In this document: in pieces, positions 10,189 to 17,647 of the stretch
How the letters are laid out: the number at the start of each line of letters is the position of its first letter
Numbering within the stretch: the stretch's first letter is position 1
Source: DATGKG01 sp963851325
GTDB taxonomy: Bacteria; Desulfobacterota; Binatia; Binatales; Binataceae
Assembly: GCA_963851325.1 (NCBI GenBank)
Contig: CAWKOR010000001.1
Coordinates: forward strand, 3,906,001 to 3,970,000
Direction: 5' to 3'
Length of the DNA stretch: 64,000 nucleotides
Notes under the pieces: model-generated
Databases searched by the model: none
Told to the model about the DNA's origin: nothing
The model's input: the letters and a program-made list of their open reading frames with translations, nothing else
Made by a program: the position numbers and the translations under genes

Positions 10189-10280
10189 TGGCGGAGAGGG
10201 GGGGATTCGAACCCCCGAAACCCTTTCGAGTTTACACGCGTTCCAGGCGTGCGCCTTAAACCGGGCTCGGCCACCTCTCC
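10189..10280 (-). tRNA. tRNA-Ser (anticodon GGA)
   Basis: On the minus strand the gene folds as a class II tRNA. GGAGAGG/CCTCTCC forms the acceptor stem, GGTTTAAGGC sits in the D loop, and a five-pair anticodon stem CACGC/GCGTG encloses loop CTGGAAC with anticodon GGA. A long variable arm (CTCGAAAGGGTTTCG) and a GGGGG-TTCGAAT-CCCCC T arm follow. CCA is encoded at 10189-10191. It reads UCC/UCU serine codons. Confidence 0.97.
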
Positions 10281-10397
10281 GCTGCAAGGCATCTCAACTT
10301 ACACTTTGACCTCGGACGATTCATCACCTCGCGTGGCGCGGGTTTGACCTTGTTTCGATGGGTGGTGTATTCGTTCGCGAAGCCCATGATCACGACG

Positions 10398-11540
10398 ATG
10401 AAACGCGCCACTTTTACGGCGATGCTCGCAATCGCAATTGTTCTGCTCGACAGCGTGCGGCCGGCCCATGCCCAGCTTCCGGCCGACCAGATGACCACGC
10501 TAACCCTGTCAGACCCGAAGCCGAACTGGGTCTACATAATGGATATCCAGTTTCCGGTGAACATGCTGCAGAAAATCTGGATCATCGACGGCGATTCGCG
10601 AAAACTGCTTGGCACCGTTTTCGGCGGCTACGAGGGCAATTTCGAAATCGCTCCCGACCATCGCGAAATGTACATGATCGATACTTACTACTCGCGCGGA
10701 TGGCGCGGCGAGCGTACTGACGTGGTTACGATTTTCGATGCGCATACCGCGATGGTTCTCGGCGAAGTGGTCATTCCACCCAAGCGATTGCTCATCGTGC
10801 CCAAGCGAAACAGTACCTCGATTACGCCCGATGGGCATTTCCTGCTGATCGCGAACATGACGCCGGCAACTTCGGTGAGTGTCGTCGATCTGAAGGCGCG
10901 AAAATTTTTGCGCGAAATCGAAACGCCAGGTTGCGCCCAGGTGACCGCGACGGCGAAGCGACAGTTCTTCTCGATGTGCGCGGATGGCTCGATGCTTACG
11001 GTTCAGTTCGACGATTCGGGTAAGGAGACTGCACGAAAGCAAAGCAAACCGCTCTTCGACCCCAATACCGATCCGATGTTCGATCAGCCGGCGGTCGCGG
11101 GTGACAAGGTCTATTTCACCTCGTATCACGGCAAGGTGCTGCCGGTGGATTTTTCCGGGCCCGAAGCGATGGCCCAGCCATCGTGGACGATGCTCGATGC
11201 GACCGACGCGGCGCAAAAGTGGCGTCCCGGCGGATGGCAAACGGCCTCATTTCAAGCGAAGAGCGGGTTACTATATTCGCTGATGCATCAGGGCGGCGAG
11301 TGGACCCACAAGCAATTCGGTACAGAGGTGTGGGTCTTCAACGCGCAGACTCACAAGCGCGTCGGGCGAATCAAGTTGAAGACGCCCGGTTACTCAATCA
11401 TGGTGAGTAACGCCGAGAAGCCTATGTTGTTCGACATGTCATTGACCCCCGCCAAGCTCGAAACGTATTCTGCGCCGGATGGCAAGTACCTCGGTGAGTA
11501 CGATGGCATCGGTACGCCGTTTCTTCTTTACGGGCCGTAA
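10398..11540 (+). CDS. mauB: Amine dehydrogenase heavy (beta-propeller) subunit
   Basis: This is the periplasmic seven-bladed propeller subunit of a tryptophan-tryptophylquinone amine dehydrogenase (methylamine or aromatic amine type). It begins with a Sec signal peptide (MKRATFTAML…RPAHA) and shows family blades such as RTDVVTIFDAHT, KRNSTSITPDGHFLL, ETPGCAQVTATAKRQFFSMC, and a C-terminal GKYLGEYDGIGTPFLLYGP. The frame is open upstream to a TTG at 10344 and an ATG at 10386; the ATG at 10398 gives the cleanest signal peptide, but none has a clear ribosome-binding site. The light subunit follows 48 bases downstream. Whether the substrate is methylamine or an aromatic amine cannot be told. Confidence 0.88.
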   Translation: MKRATFTAMLAIAIVLLDSVRPAHAQLPADQMTTLTLSDPKPNWVYIMDIQFPVNMLQKIWIIDGDSRKLLGTVFGGYEGNFEIAPDHREMYMIDTYYSRGWRGERTDVVTIFDAHTAMVLGEVVIPPKRLLIVPKRNSTSITPDGHFLLIANMTPATSVSVVDLKARKFLREIETPGCAQVTATAKRQFFSMCADGSMLTVQFDDSGKETARKQSKPLFDPNTDPMFDQPAVAGDKVYFTSYHGKVLPVDFSGPEAMAQPSWTMLDATDAAQKWRPGGWQTASFQAKSGLLYSLMHQGGEWTHKQFGTEVWVFNAQTHKRVGRIKLKTPGYSIMVSNAEKPMLFDMSLTPAKLETYSAPDGKYLGEYDGIGTPFLLYGP

Positions 11541-11588
11541 GATGAAAATGCGGGAAAATGCGCGCGAGTCACATCGCCAAGGTTTAGC

Positions 11589-12104
11589 ATGGACAAATTC
11601 GTAGAGTCGCTGACCCGCGCCGTCGCGCAACGAACCTCGCGACGGAGTTTTCTCGCGCGCATGGGCACGGTGATCCTGGGCGCGGCGGCAATTCCGTTGC
11701 TGCCGGTGGACCGCGTTGCGCGCAATGCGCACGCCGCCGATGAGAGCAAGCCCGCGAAAAAGAACCTTAACGATGATTTGACCTGCGATTACTGGAAGTA
11801 TTGCGCCATCGACGGATTCCTGTGCACCTGCTGCGGCGGCGATTCGCACGATTGCCCGCCCGGCGCCACACCCTCGCCAACCTCATGGGTGGGGACCTGT
11901 CACAACCCGGGCGACAATCGCGATTACATCGTCAGCTATCGCGATTGCTGCGGGAAGGGGATGTGCGGGAAGTGCTTGTGCGGCAATACCGAAGGTGAGA
12001 TGCCAATTTATCGCGCACAACTCGACAGCGATCTGATCTGGTGCTTCGGCGCTCCCACAATGGTCTATCACTGCTCGACCGCCGAGATCGTTGGGGTCAA
12101 ATGA
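11589..12104 (+). CDS. mauA: TTQ amine dehydrogenase light (catalytic) subunit
   Basis: The 171-residue precursor has a twin-arginine signal (RTSRRSFLARMG) followed by the cysteine-rich catalytic domain. Trp100 in SWVGTC and Trp151 in LIWCFG are the residues expected to be cross-linked into tryptophan tryptophylquinone. Their 51-residue spacing equals that of betaTrp57 and betaTrp108 in Paracoccus methylamine dehydrogenase. The CTCCGG, YRDCCG, CGKCLC and YHCS cysteines supply the known disulphide network. It oxidises primary amines to aldehyde and ammonia in the periplasm. The cofactor normally needs MauG and maturation proteins MauD/E/F; none is in this window. Confidence 0.93.
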   Translation: MDKFVESLTRAVAQRTSRRSFLARMGTVILGAAAIPLLPVDRVARNAHAADESKPAKKNLNDDLTCDYWKYCAIDGFLCTCCGGDSHDCPPGATPSPTSWVGTCHNPGDNRDYIVSYRDCCGKGMCGKCLCGNTEGEMPIYRAQLDSDLIWCFGAPTMVYHCSTAEIVGVK

Positions 12105-12153
12105 GTATCACCCCGAGTGACTATTCGACTGACTAACGGAGCGAACTGAGTAA

Positions 12154-12585
12154 TTGAGGTTTGTCCACCGCCTCCTGCTCGCGACGTACATTGTTGGGAC
12201 TCCCCTGCCTGCCGGCGCCCAATCGGCGAGTAATCTCTATCTGCTGAATTGCTGGGGATGCCACGGCTCGCATGGCGAAGGCATCAAGGGCACCGCGCCA
12301 CCACTCATCGGACTCGGCGATTTTCTTAGGGCCGAGGGCGGGCGCAGCTACATCATTCAAGTTCCAGGCGTTTCGCTTTCGGCGTTGAACGATTCGCAGA
12401 TCGCCACCGTGATGAACTGGCTGTTGGAAAACATGAGCCCGCACAATCTGCCTCGCGATTTCGCGCCTTACACCGCCGACGAGGTGCATCGCTATCGCGC
12501 CACTCGCCTGGTCGAACTCTCGAAGACCCGGCGCGCGCTGCTGGAACAACTCGTGGCGATGAAAGTCCGCGCATCCGCCGAATAG
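12154..12585 (+). CDS. Monohaem cytochrome c
   Basis: A 143-residue exported protein has a short N-terminal signal (…LPAGAQSAS) and a single CWGCH haem-binding motif near residue 33. A possible Met ligand lies in NWLLENMSP. It directly follows the amine dehydrogenase subunits and is probably their electron acceptor, replacing the amicyanin or azurin of the classic systems (inference). The predicted start is TTG at 12154, which fits the signal peptide; the ribosome-binding site is poor. The C-terminal 40 residues are charged and helical and extend beyond a minimal cytochrome fold. Confidence 0.8.
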   Translation: MRFVHRLLLATYIVGTPLPAGAQSASNLYLLNCWGCHGSHGEGIKGTAPPLIGLGDFLRAEGGRSYIIQVPGVSLSALNDSQIATVMNWLLENMSPHNLPRDFAPYTADEVHRYRATRLVELSKTRRALLEQLVAMKVRASAE

Positions 12586-12684
12586 CCACTCCCACCAGGG
12601 TTGATGACCCGCTGATGCCGAAGATAGGCTTGCGTGGGACCAGCTTCTCACGCGAGCGGTCCACCACATAAGGAGCCACTTTCG

Positions 12685-13686
12685 ATGCTTCATACGCCAA
12701 TTTGCGACTTCTTCGGAATCAAATATCCAATCGTGCTGGCCGGAATGGGCAGCGTTGCGATGCACAAACTCGCCGCGGCAGTCTCCAATGCCGGTGGTCT
12801 GGGCGTTATCGGGGCGGCAGGCCTGTCGCCCGACCAAATGCGCGAAGAGATCCGAAGAACCCGCGCGCTGACCGATAAACCATTCGCCGTCGATCTGTTG
12901 GCGCCGATTCCCGACATGATGCGTCCCCACATGCCAGTGCTGATCGAGGAGAAAGTAAAAATCTTTGTCGCCGGTCTGGCGGTCCCGACCGAGTTCGTGC
13001 AGACCATGAAAGATCACGGCATGAAAATCGTTGTGATGTGCGGCAAGGTGCACCACGGCGAAAAAGCGCAGGCGGCGGGTGCCGACGTGGTCGTTGCGCA
13101 AGGGACAGAGGCGGGTGGTCATACCGGCGAGATCGGACTGATGTCGCTACTCCCCCAGATGATCAACGCGGTCCGGTTGCCGGTGCTTGCGGCCGGCGGC
13201 ATCGCGCACGGAAGTCAGATCGCTGCACTGCTGACCTTGGGTGCGCAAGGCGTTATCGTCGGTACAAGATTCATTGCGACCCCCGAAGCGCAGGCCGCGC
13301 AGGAGTATCGCGAGGCCATCGTAGAGGCGCGCGAGGATTCCACCATGCGCACGCGCTGCTATACCGGCAAGCCATGTCGGGTGATTCGGACTTCGTACGC
13401 TGCGGAATGGGAAAAGGACCCCTCGAAGATCAAACCGTTCCCGCAGCAGGCGATGATCTCGCGGCAAAATGGCGTTATGAACTATGCCGGCTTCGATGGC
13501 GCGCATGCCGATCCCGATCGCACCTTTATGCCGACCGGTCAGGGAGCCGGAATGATCCATGACATTCGTCCCGCAGCCGAAGTGTTTGCCGACCTGGTTC
13601 GTGAGGCCGAAGCCACCCTGAAGCGCTCGCAAGTTCTGCTTGCGGAAACCTCGCGGGAGCCAATCTCGGCCTCACCGCCGCGCTAG
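12685..13686 (+). CDS. Nitronate monooxygenase (2-nitropropane dioxygenase) family
   Basis: This is an FMN-dependent TIM-barrel protein of 333 residues. It contains the family's N-terminal YPIVLAGMGSVAMHKLAAAVSNAGG-type barrel start (given here only as a landmark near residues 12-36). It also has the GTEAGGHTGEIG flavin/substrate loop with the catalytic His, the LAAGGIAHGSQI phosphate-binding strand, and a GTRFIATPEAQA end. The ATG at 12685 has AAGGAG nine bases upstream. The family oxidises alkyl nitronates and related acids such as propionate-3-nitronate; other members are enoyl reductases. It follows the amine dehydrogenase operon by about 100 bases. Confidence 0.9.
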   Translation: MLHTPICDFFGIKYPIVLAGMGSVAMHKLAAAVSNAGGLGVIGAAGLSPDQMREEIRRTRALTDKPFAVDLLAPIPDMMRPHMPVLIEEKVKIFVAGLAVPTEFVQTMKDHGMKIVVMCGKVHHGEKAQAAGADVVVAQGTEAGGHTGEIGLMSLLPQMINAVRLPVLAAGGIAHGSQIAALLTLGAQGVIVGTRFIATPEAQAAQEYREAIVEAREDSTMRTRCYTGKPCRVIRTSYAAEWEKDPSKIKPFPQQAMISRQNGVMNYAGFDGAHADPDRTFMPTGQGAGMIHDIRPAAEVFADLVREAEATLKRSQVLLAETSREPISASPPR

Positions 13687-13770
13687 GGCCGTGCCGCCTT
13701 GACTACCCGAGAATGCGTACTTACTGTTTGAGGAGACGCTCCAAACGCGGTGGAAATTGGGAGAGATCAG

Positions 13771-14103
13771 ATGGCCAATGATAAAGTCCTGCACGTTACC
13801 GATTCGAACTTCGAAACTGAAGTGCTTAAATCCGACAAGCCGGTTCTGATCGATTTCTGGGCGCCTTGGTGCGGTCCCTGCAAAGCCATCGCTCCTTCCA
13901 TCGACGAGCTGGCCAACGAATACGACGGCAAGGTCAAGTTCGTGAAAATCAATGTCGATGACAACCCGCAGACCCCGGCGCGTTATGGCGTCCGCGGCAT
14001 TCCCAATCTGCTCATAATCAAGGGTGGACAGGTGAAGGACCAGATCGTCGGCGCGGTGCCGAAGGCGCACCTCAAGCGCGCGGTCGACGGCGCCTTGGCG
14101 TAA
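13771..14103 (+). CDS. trxA: Thioredoxin
   Basis: The 110-residue protein is a complete thioredoxin with the WAPWCGPCK active site, the buried Asp region in LIDFWA, and the cis-Pro loop RGIPNLLI. It is the cytoplasmic disulphide reductant fed by thioredoxin reductase. The start at 13771 follows GGGAGAG by about five bases; a slightly longer reading frame upstream is less likely. A strong terminator-like hairpin lies about 30 bases beyond the stop, inside the 3' end of the convergent cvpA gene. Confidence 0.96.
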   Translation: MANDKVLHVTDSNFETEVLKSDKPVLIDFWAPWCGPCKAIAPSIDELANEYDGKVKFVKINVDDNPQTPARYGVRGIPNLLIIKGGQVKDQIVGAVPKAHLKRAVDGALA

Positions 14104-14108
14104 GCGAT

Positions 14109-14687
14109 CTACTTACTCGGAGAAGCCTGAGGCGAGGCCACCGGTTCGGTGAGCCTCGTTTCTTTTTCTACCCAGCTGCGGATGATTTCGGCGCGTTTGG
14201 TTTCGTAAGCTTGCTTCACATCGTCGGGGATGAAACGCACCAGTTCCTGGTTGTAGAGGAGCAGCCGCGGCGCAAGGCGTGAATCGCGCAGAATTTGCGC
14301 GTCTGACGGCAGCACAATCGCCATCAATGTCACGATGAAGCCTGCGCCGATCGCCGTCACCGTCGCACCCAGCGCAGCGCCCACCAACCTGTCAGCCCAG
14401 CTCAAATGTACCACGTGCAGCATTCTCATCAGCATTGTGCCGATGATCTCGATAACGAAGAACAGCGCAGCGAAGAGCACGATGTAACCGATCAGGCTGG
14501 CCGCGACGGGGCTGGTGCCGAACTGTTGTTCGATGATGCGCCCGGCGCTCGGATAGTAAATCGACGCGAAATAGATTCCACCGAATAAAGCGACCACCGA
14601 GGTGAGCATTCGGATCGCGCCATGCGACAGTCCGTAGATCGCACCGACCGAAAGCGCGATGACAATTGCGAAATCGAGCCCGTTCAT
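14109..14687 (-). CDS. cvpA: CvpA family membrane protein
   Basis: A 192-residue inner-membrane protein has four hydrophobic segments: FAIVIALSVGAIYGLS, IRMLTSVVALFGGIYFASI, ASLIGYIVLFAALFFVI, and a segment after LSWADRLVGAALGA. This is the CvpA/colicin V production fold. The LSWADRLVGAALG motif after the third helix is characteristic. The cytoplasmic tail is polar. Its role in other bacteria is linked to envelope homeostasis; no more specific function can be read here. It is transcribed divergently from asnS, and its last codons overlap the trxA terminator. Confidence 0.85.
   Translation of the reverse strand: MNGLDFAIVIALSVGAIYGLSHGAIRMLTSVVALFGGIYFASIYYPSAGRIIEQQFGTSPVAASLIGYIVLFAALFFVIEIIGTMLMRMLHVVHLSWADRLVGAALGATVTAIGAGFIVTLMAIVLPSDAQILRDSRLAPRLLLYNQELVRFIPDDVKQAYETKRAEIIRSWVEKETRLTEPVASPQASPSK
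14133..14167 (+). terminator. Rho-independent terminator of trxA nested in cvpA 3' end
   Basis: CGAGGC plus CACCG (14133-14143) pairs with CGGTG and GCCTCG (14147-14158) with one bulged A and a three-base loop. TTTCTTTTT follows. It lies about 30 bases after the trxA stop and within the final codons of the convergent cvpA. Confidence 0.75.
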
Positions 14688-14782
14688 CTGCGAATCACGT
14701 CCAGAACGCTATCCGATAATTGACCTCTGAGCGACGAACGGACCGTTCGATCGCATCCGTCGATACAGTATAAATAGGAAGC

Positions 14783-16084
14783 ATGCTCGAACGCGTCTCT
14801 ATTGAAGAGCTTTCCAAACACGTCGGCCAGGAAGTTACGCTTTCCGGATGGCTCAATAACCGACGCTCCAGCGGCAAGATTCATTTTCTCCAATTGCGCG
14901 ACGGCACCGGCATCTGCCAATGCGTCGCGACCCTCAATGATCTCGGCGCCGAGGCGTTCGCGGCCGCCGATCATTTGAGCCAGGAAACTTCCATGCAGGT
15001 GACCGGCCTGGTGCGGGAGGACAAGCGCGCGCCCGGCGGATACGAGCTGACCGCGAGAACTTACCGGGTCATCGGCAGTTCCAATGATTATCCGATCACA
15101 CCCAAAGAGCATGGCGTGCCTTTCCTGCATGATCGACGGCATTTGTGGATCCGATCTTCGAAGCAGAATGCGATCCTCCGGGTGCGCAGCGAAGTCGAGC
15201 AGGCCTGCCGCGATTTCTTTTACGATCGCGGATTCGTGCTCTTTGATGCACCTGTGTTCACGCCCACCTCATGCGAAGGGACCACTAATCTCTTCGAGGT
15301 CGACTACTTCGGCGAGCGAAAAGCCTACCTCACGCAGAGCGGGCAGCTCTACGCCGAGGCGGGCGCGCTCGCGCTCGGAAAAGTGTACTGCTTCGGCCCC
15401 ACCTTTCGCGCCGAAAAATCCAAAACCCGGCGGCATCTCACCGAGTTCTGGATGGTCGAACCGGAGGCTGCGTATTTCGACCTCGATGACGACATGCGGT
15501 TGGCCGAGGACTTCGTGTCCTACATCGTCGGACGCGTACTCGATCGGCGCGCGGAAGAGCTGAAGCGGCTTGAACGCGACACGAAGCTGTTGGAGGCGTC
15601 GGCCTCCACGCCGTATCCGCGCATCAGCTACGATGACGCGATCGAAAAACTCAAGGCGAAAGGAATGGAAGTGAAGTGGGGCGATGATTTCGGCGGAGAC
15701 GAGGAGACCGCGCTGTCATCGGAATTCGATCGTCCGGTGATGGTGCATCGCTATCCGACCGCGTGCAAAGCCTTTTACATGAAACAGGATCCGCAGCGCC
15801 CCGAGGTCGCGCTATGCGTCGATATGCTCGCGCCGGAGGGTCACGGCGAGATCATCGGCGGCGGCCAGCGGGAGGACGACTTCGAAACGCTCAAGAACAA
15901 AATCCTCGCGCAAAATCTTCCGCTCGAGCCGTTCAACTGGTATCTCGACCTGCGCCGCTATGGCTCTGTGCCGCACGCCGGCTTTGGAATGGGCATCGAG
16001 CGATGCGTCGGATGGATCACCGGCACGCATCATATCCGCGAGGTGATACCGTTCCCGCGCATGATGGAGCGGCTGGAGCCGTAG
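14783..16084 (+). CDS. asnS: Asparagine--tRNA ligase
   Basis: A complete class IIb aminoacyl-tRNA synthetase of 433 residues. An N-terminal OB fold (VTLSGWLNNRRSSGKIHFLQLRD) binds the anticodon. Motif 1 lies around DRGFVLFDAPVFTPTSCEG, motif 2 around HLTEFWMVEPEAAYFD, and motif 3 is GFGMGIERCVGWITG. The EFWMVEPE sequence is typical of AsnRS rather than AspRS. It charges tRNA-Asn with asparagine. GGAAG precedes the ATG by a few bases. Asp/Glu amidotransferase charging is not excluded elsewhere in the genome. Confidence 0.95.
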   Translation: MLERVSIEELSKHVGQEVTLSGWLNNRRSSGKIHFLQLRDGTGICQCVATLNDLGAEAFAAADHLSQETSMQVTGLVREDKRAPGGYELTARTYRVIGSSNDYPITPKEHGVPFLHDRRHLWIRSSKQNAILRVRSEVEQACRDFFYDRGFVLFDAPVFTPTSCEGTTNLFEVDYFGERKAYLTQSGQLYAEAGALALGKVYCFGPTFRAEKSKTRRHLTEFWMVEPEAAYFDLDDDMRLAEDFVSYIVGRVLDRRAEELKRLERDTKLLEASASTPYPRISYDDAIEKLKAKGMEVKWGDDFGGDEETALSSEFDRPVMVHRYPTACKAFYMKQDPQRPEVALCVDMLAPEGHGEIIGGGQREDDFETLKNKILAQNLPLEPFNWYLDLRRYGSVPHAGFGMGIERCVGWITGTHHIREVIPFPRMMERLEP

Positions 16085-16092
16085 CCTTTCGC

Positions 16093-16107
16093 GTGACCCG
16101 GGGTCAC
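16093..16107. promoter_or_regulatory. Perfect 7-bp inverted repeat upstream of glyoxalase-fold gene
   Basis: GTGACCC-G-GGGTCAC is an exact palindrome with a one-base centre. It lies 9 bases after the asnS stop and 11 bases before the next ATG. It could be an operator or an mRNA hairpin affecting initiation; no regulator is evident. Confidence 0.3.
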
Positions 16108-16118
16108 AATCCCCGTTC

Positions 16119-16490
16119 ATGAAGCTCGAAATCTGTATCGACGTTGACGATGTGGATCGCGCCGTCGAGTTCTACGGCCGCGGTCTCGGCTTGGAAATCC
16201 CGCAGCAAGAGAAGGAATGGGCAAAGGCCACCCTCGGCGACCAGGTCTTCTGGATCATGATGATTGATCCCGGTCGGAGCGGCGCAATAACGCGCGACTA
16301 CAAGCGCCATTGGACCCCGATCCATCTCGACTTCCACGTCGATGACATCGATACGGTAGTCAGCCGCGCGCTGGCGGCGGGCGGAAAACTTGATCGCGAG
16401 ATACAGCGCAATCCCGACGGCGGCGCGATGGCCAATCTGTCAGACCCGTCCGGCAACGGAATCGACCTTGTTCGGACGGCGAAAAAGTAG
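16119..16490 (+). CDS. VOC/glyoxalase-fold protein
   Basis: This is a single vicinal-oxygen-chelate domain of 123 residues with the paired beta-alpha-beta-beta-beta modules: EICIDVDDVDRAVEFYGRGLGLE, then HLDFHVDDIDTVVSRALAAGG, ending in LSDPSGNGIDLVRT. The family includes glyoxalase I, ring-cleaving dioxygenases and resistance proteins. Metal-ligand positions are partly present (Glu/His at the strand starts), but activity cannot be assigned. It lies 34 bases downstream of asnS and may be read through from it. Confidence 0.8.
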   Translation: MKLEICIDVDDVDRAVEFYGRGLGLEIPQQEKEWAKATLGDQVFWIMMIDPGRSGAITRDYKRHWTPIHLDFHVDDIDTVVSRALAAGGKLDREIQRNPDGGAMANLSDPSGNGIDLVRTAKK

Positions 16491-16493
16491 GCG

Positions 16494-17570
16494 CTAGTAG
16501 CTGACGCTTGCAGCAGGGGCGTCAGTTCTCGGCGCGAAGCGCGCCGGAGGCTCCCACGCTGTCCCGAGCGATTCGAACTCCGCAAGGAGGCTTTCCGGGT
16601 CCTTTCCCTGCGCGTTGCTCTTAATCAGCTGGCGCAACATCGCGGGACGATCGACTGCGCGCTGACGCATCATGTTTCTGAGCGTGCGATCCATCAATGC
16701 CTCGACCACGACCTGACCGGCGATTTCGTTACCGTCGCGGGTTAGCAGCGTGCGCGCACTGATCTCGGAAAGCCCGGTGCGCAGGTACTCGACGTGAGGG
16801 GCTTCGTCGCTGCGGATGTAGCGAACCAGATTCGCGGCATCTTCAGGAGCATCGGATACTTCGGGATCCGAGAGTACCGCTTCGGCCCACGCAAAGGTCG
16901 ATGCTGCGAAGACCTCGATTGCGAGAACGTCGACCATGAAGCGAATCAACCGCTCGACGGGGTCGCCAAGCGCGGGGAAGAGCGCCTGCGGTGGAGTGGC
17001 GCTTCGCCGCGACATGATCGCCGCAAAAATTTCCGGAGAGATGGTCGGATTCGAAAGCGCAGCATCGCGGGCCGCTTCCCACATCTGCTTGTGGCCGCCC
17101 TCGGCGTCCCACCCAGCCTCGTCGCGCGCATGCGCTTCGAACAGCCCGCCGGTCAAATGGGCGATCGCGGTGCCGGTGACGTCTTCGCGTATGAAGCTCT
17201 TCAGCGGCGGAACCGGTAGCTCGCGAATAAAGGCGCCGAAACCCTCGACGATTGCGATCTCGGTCAAAATTCGGGTGAGCGGCTCGCGGACACCATTCTT
17301 CAGTAGGAACCTCGCCTGCGCGACATTGGGAGTATACGGAGGGATCACGTCGCGCGGCACCTCGACCAGCGGCAGGCTCGAACTCGCCAGATGCTGTGCC
17401 TGCCAGGCCTTGATAGCGGGATTGCGCCACACCGTCCGTGGCGATTGATAGTTGCCATCCTGGTCGAAACCACCGTGGCAGCGGCGATCGTTCACGATCA
17501 ACGTGCGATCGTATTTCGGATTTTCGAGCAACTCGTCAGAGGAGAAATCTAGTTTCGATTCATTCGGCAT
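16494..17570 (-). CDS. Ferritin-like helical protein, candidate diiron enzyme
   Basis: No exact family was recognised. The 358-residue protein is mostly alpha-helical and has carboxylate/His clusters arranged as in ferritin-like diiron proteins: TEIAIVEGFGAF, FEAHARDEAGW…GGH, VLAIEVFAASTFAWAEAVL and YIRSDEAPHVEYL. The last resembles the D/ExxH helix of diiron oxygenases. This supports a metal-binding helical bundle but not a defined reaction. GAGG lies about nine bases before the ATG. A TetR-like palindrome is 22 bases upstream of the start, suggesting dedicated regulation. It converges with the glyoxalase-fold gene, leaving only three bases between stops. Confidence 0.65.
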   Translation of the reverse strand: MPNESKLDFSSDELLENPKYDRTLIVNDRRCHGGFDQDGNYQSPRTVWRNPAIKAWQAQHLASSSLPLVEVPRDVIPPYTPNVAQARFLLKNGVREPLTRILTEIAIVEGFGAFIRELPVPPLKSFIREDVTGTAIAHLTGGLFEAHARDEAGWDAEGGHKQMWEAARDAALSNPTISPEIFAAIMSRRSATPPQALFPALGDPVERLIRFMVDVLAIEVFAASTFAWAEAVLSDPEVSDAPEDAANLVRYIRSDEAPHVEYLRTGLSEISARTLLTRDGNEIAGQVVVEALMDRTLRNMMRQRAVDRPAMLRQLIKSNAQGKDPESLLAEFESLGTAWEPPARFAPRTDAPAASVSY

Positions 17571-17591
17571 GAGAGCTTTCCTCGCTGTCTA

Positions 17592-17607
17592 CCTAACATA
17601 CGTTAGG
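17592..17607. promoter_or_regulatory. TetR-type palindromic operator candidate
   Basis: CCTAACATACGTTAGG is a 6-4-6 inverted repeat (CCTAAC/GTTAGG) located 22 bases upstream of the ferritin-like gene's start codon. That is a typical position for a repressor site overlapping the promoter or leader. No tetR gene lies in this window. Confidence 0.5.
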
Positions 17608-17647
17608 GAGCCGAATGCGTCAAGCAGCGCGATGATCTGCGTCGGAG

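Noticed and set aside
12133..13122. 329-residue minus-strand frame across the cytochrome c and nitronate monooxygenase genes
   Set aside because: Overlaps two well-supported genes and has a His/Trp-rich shadow-like composition.
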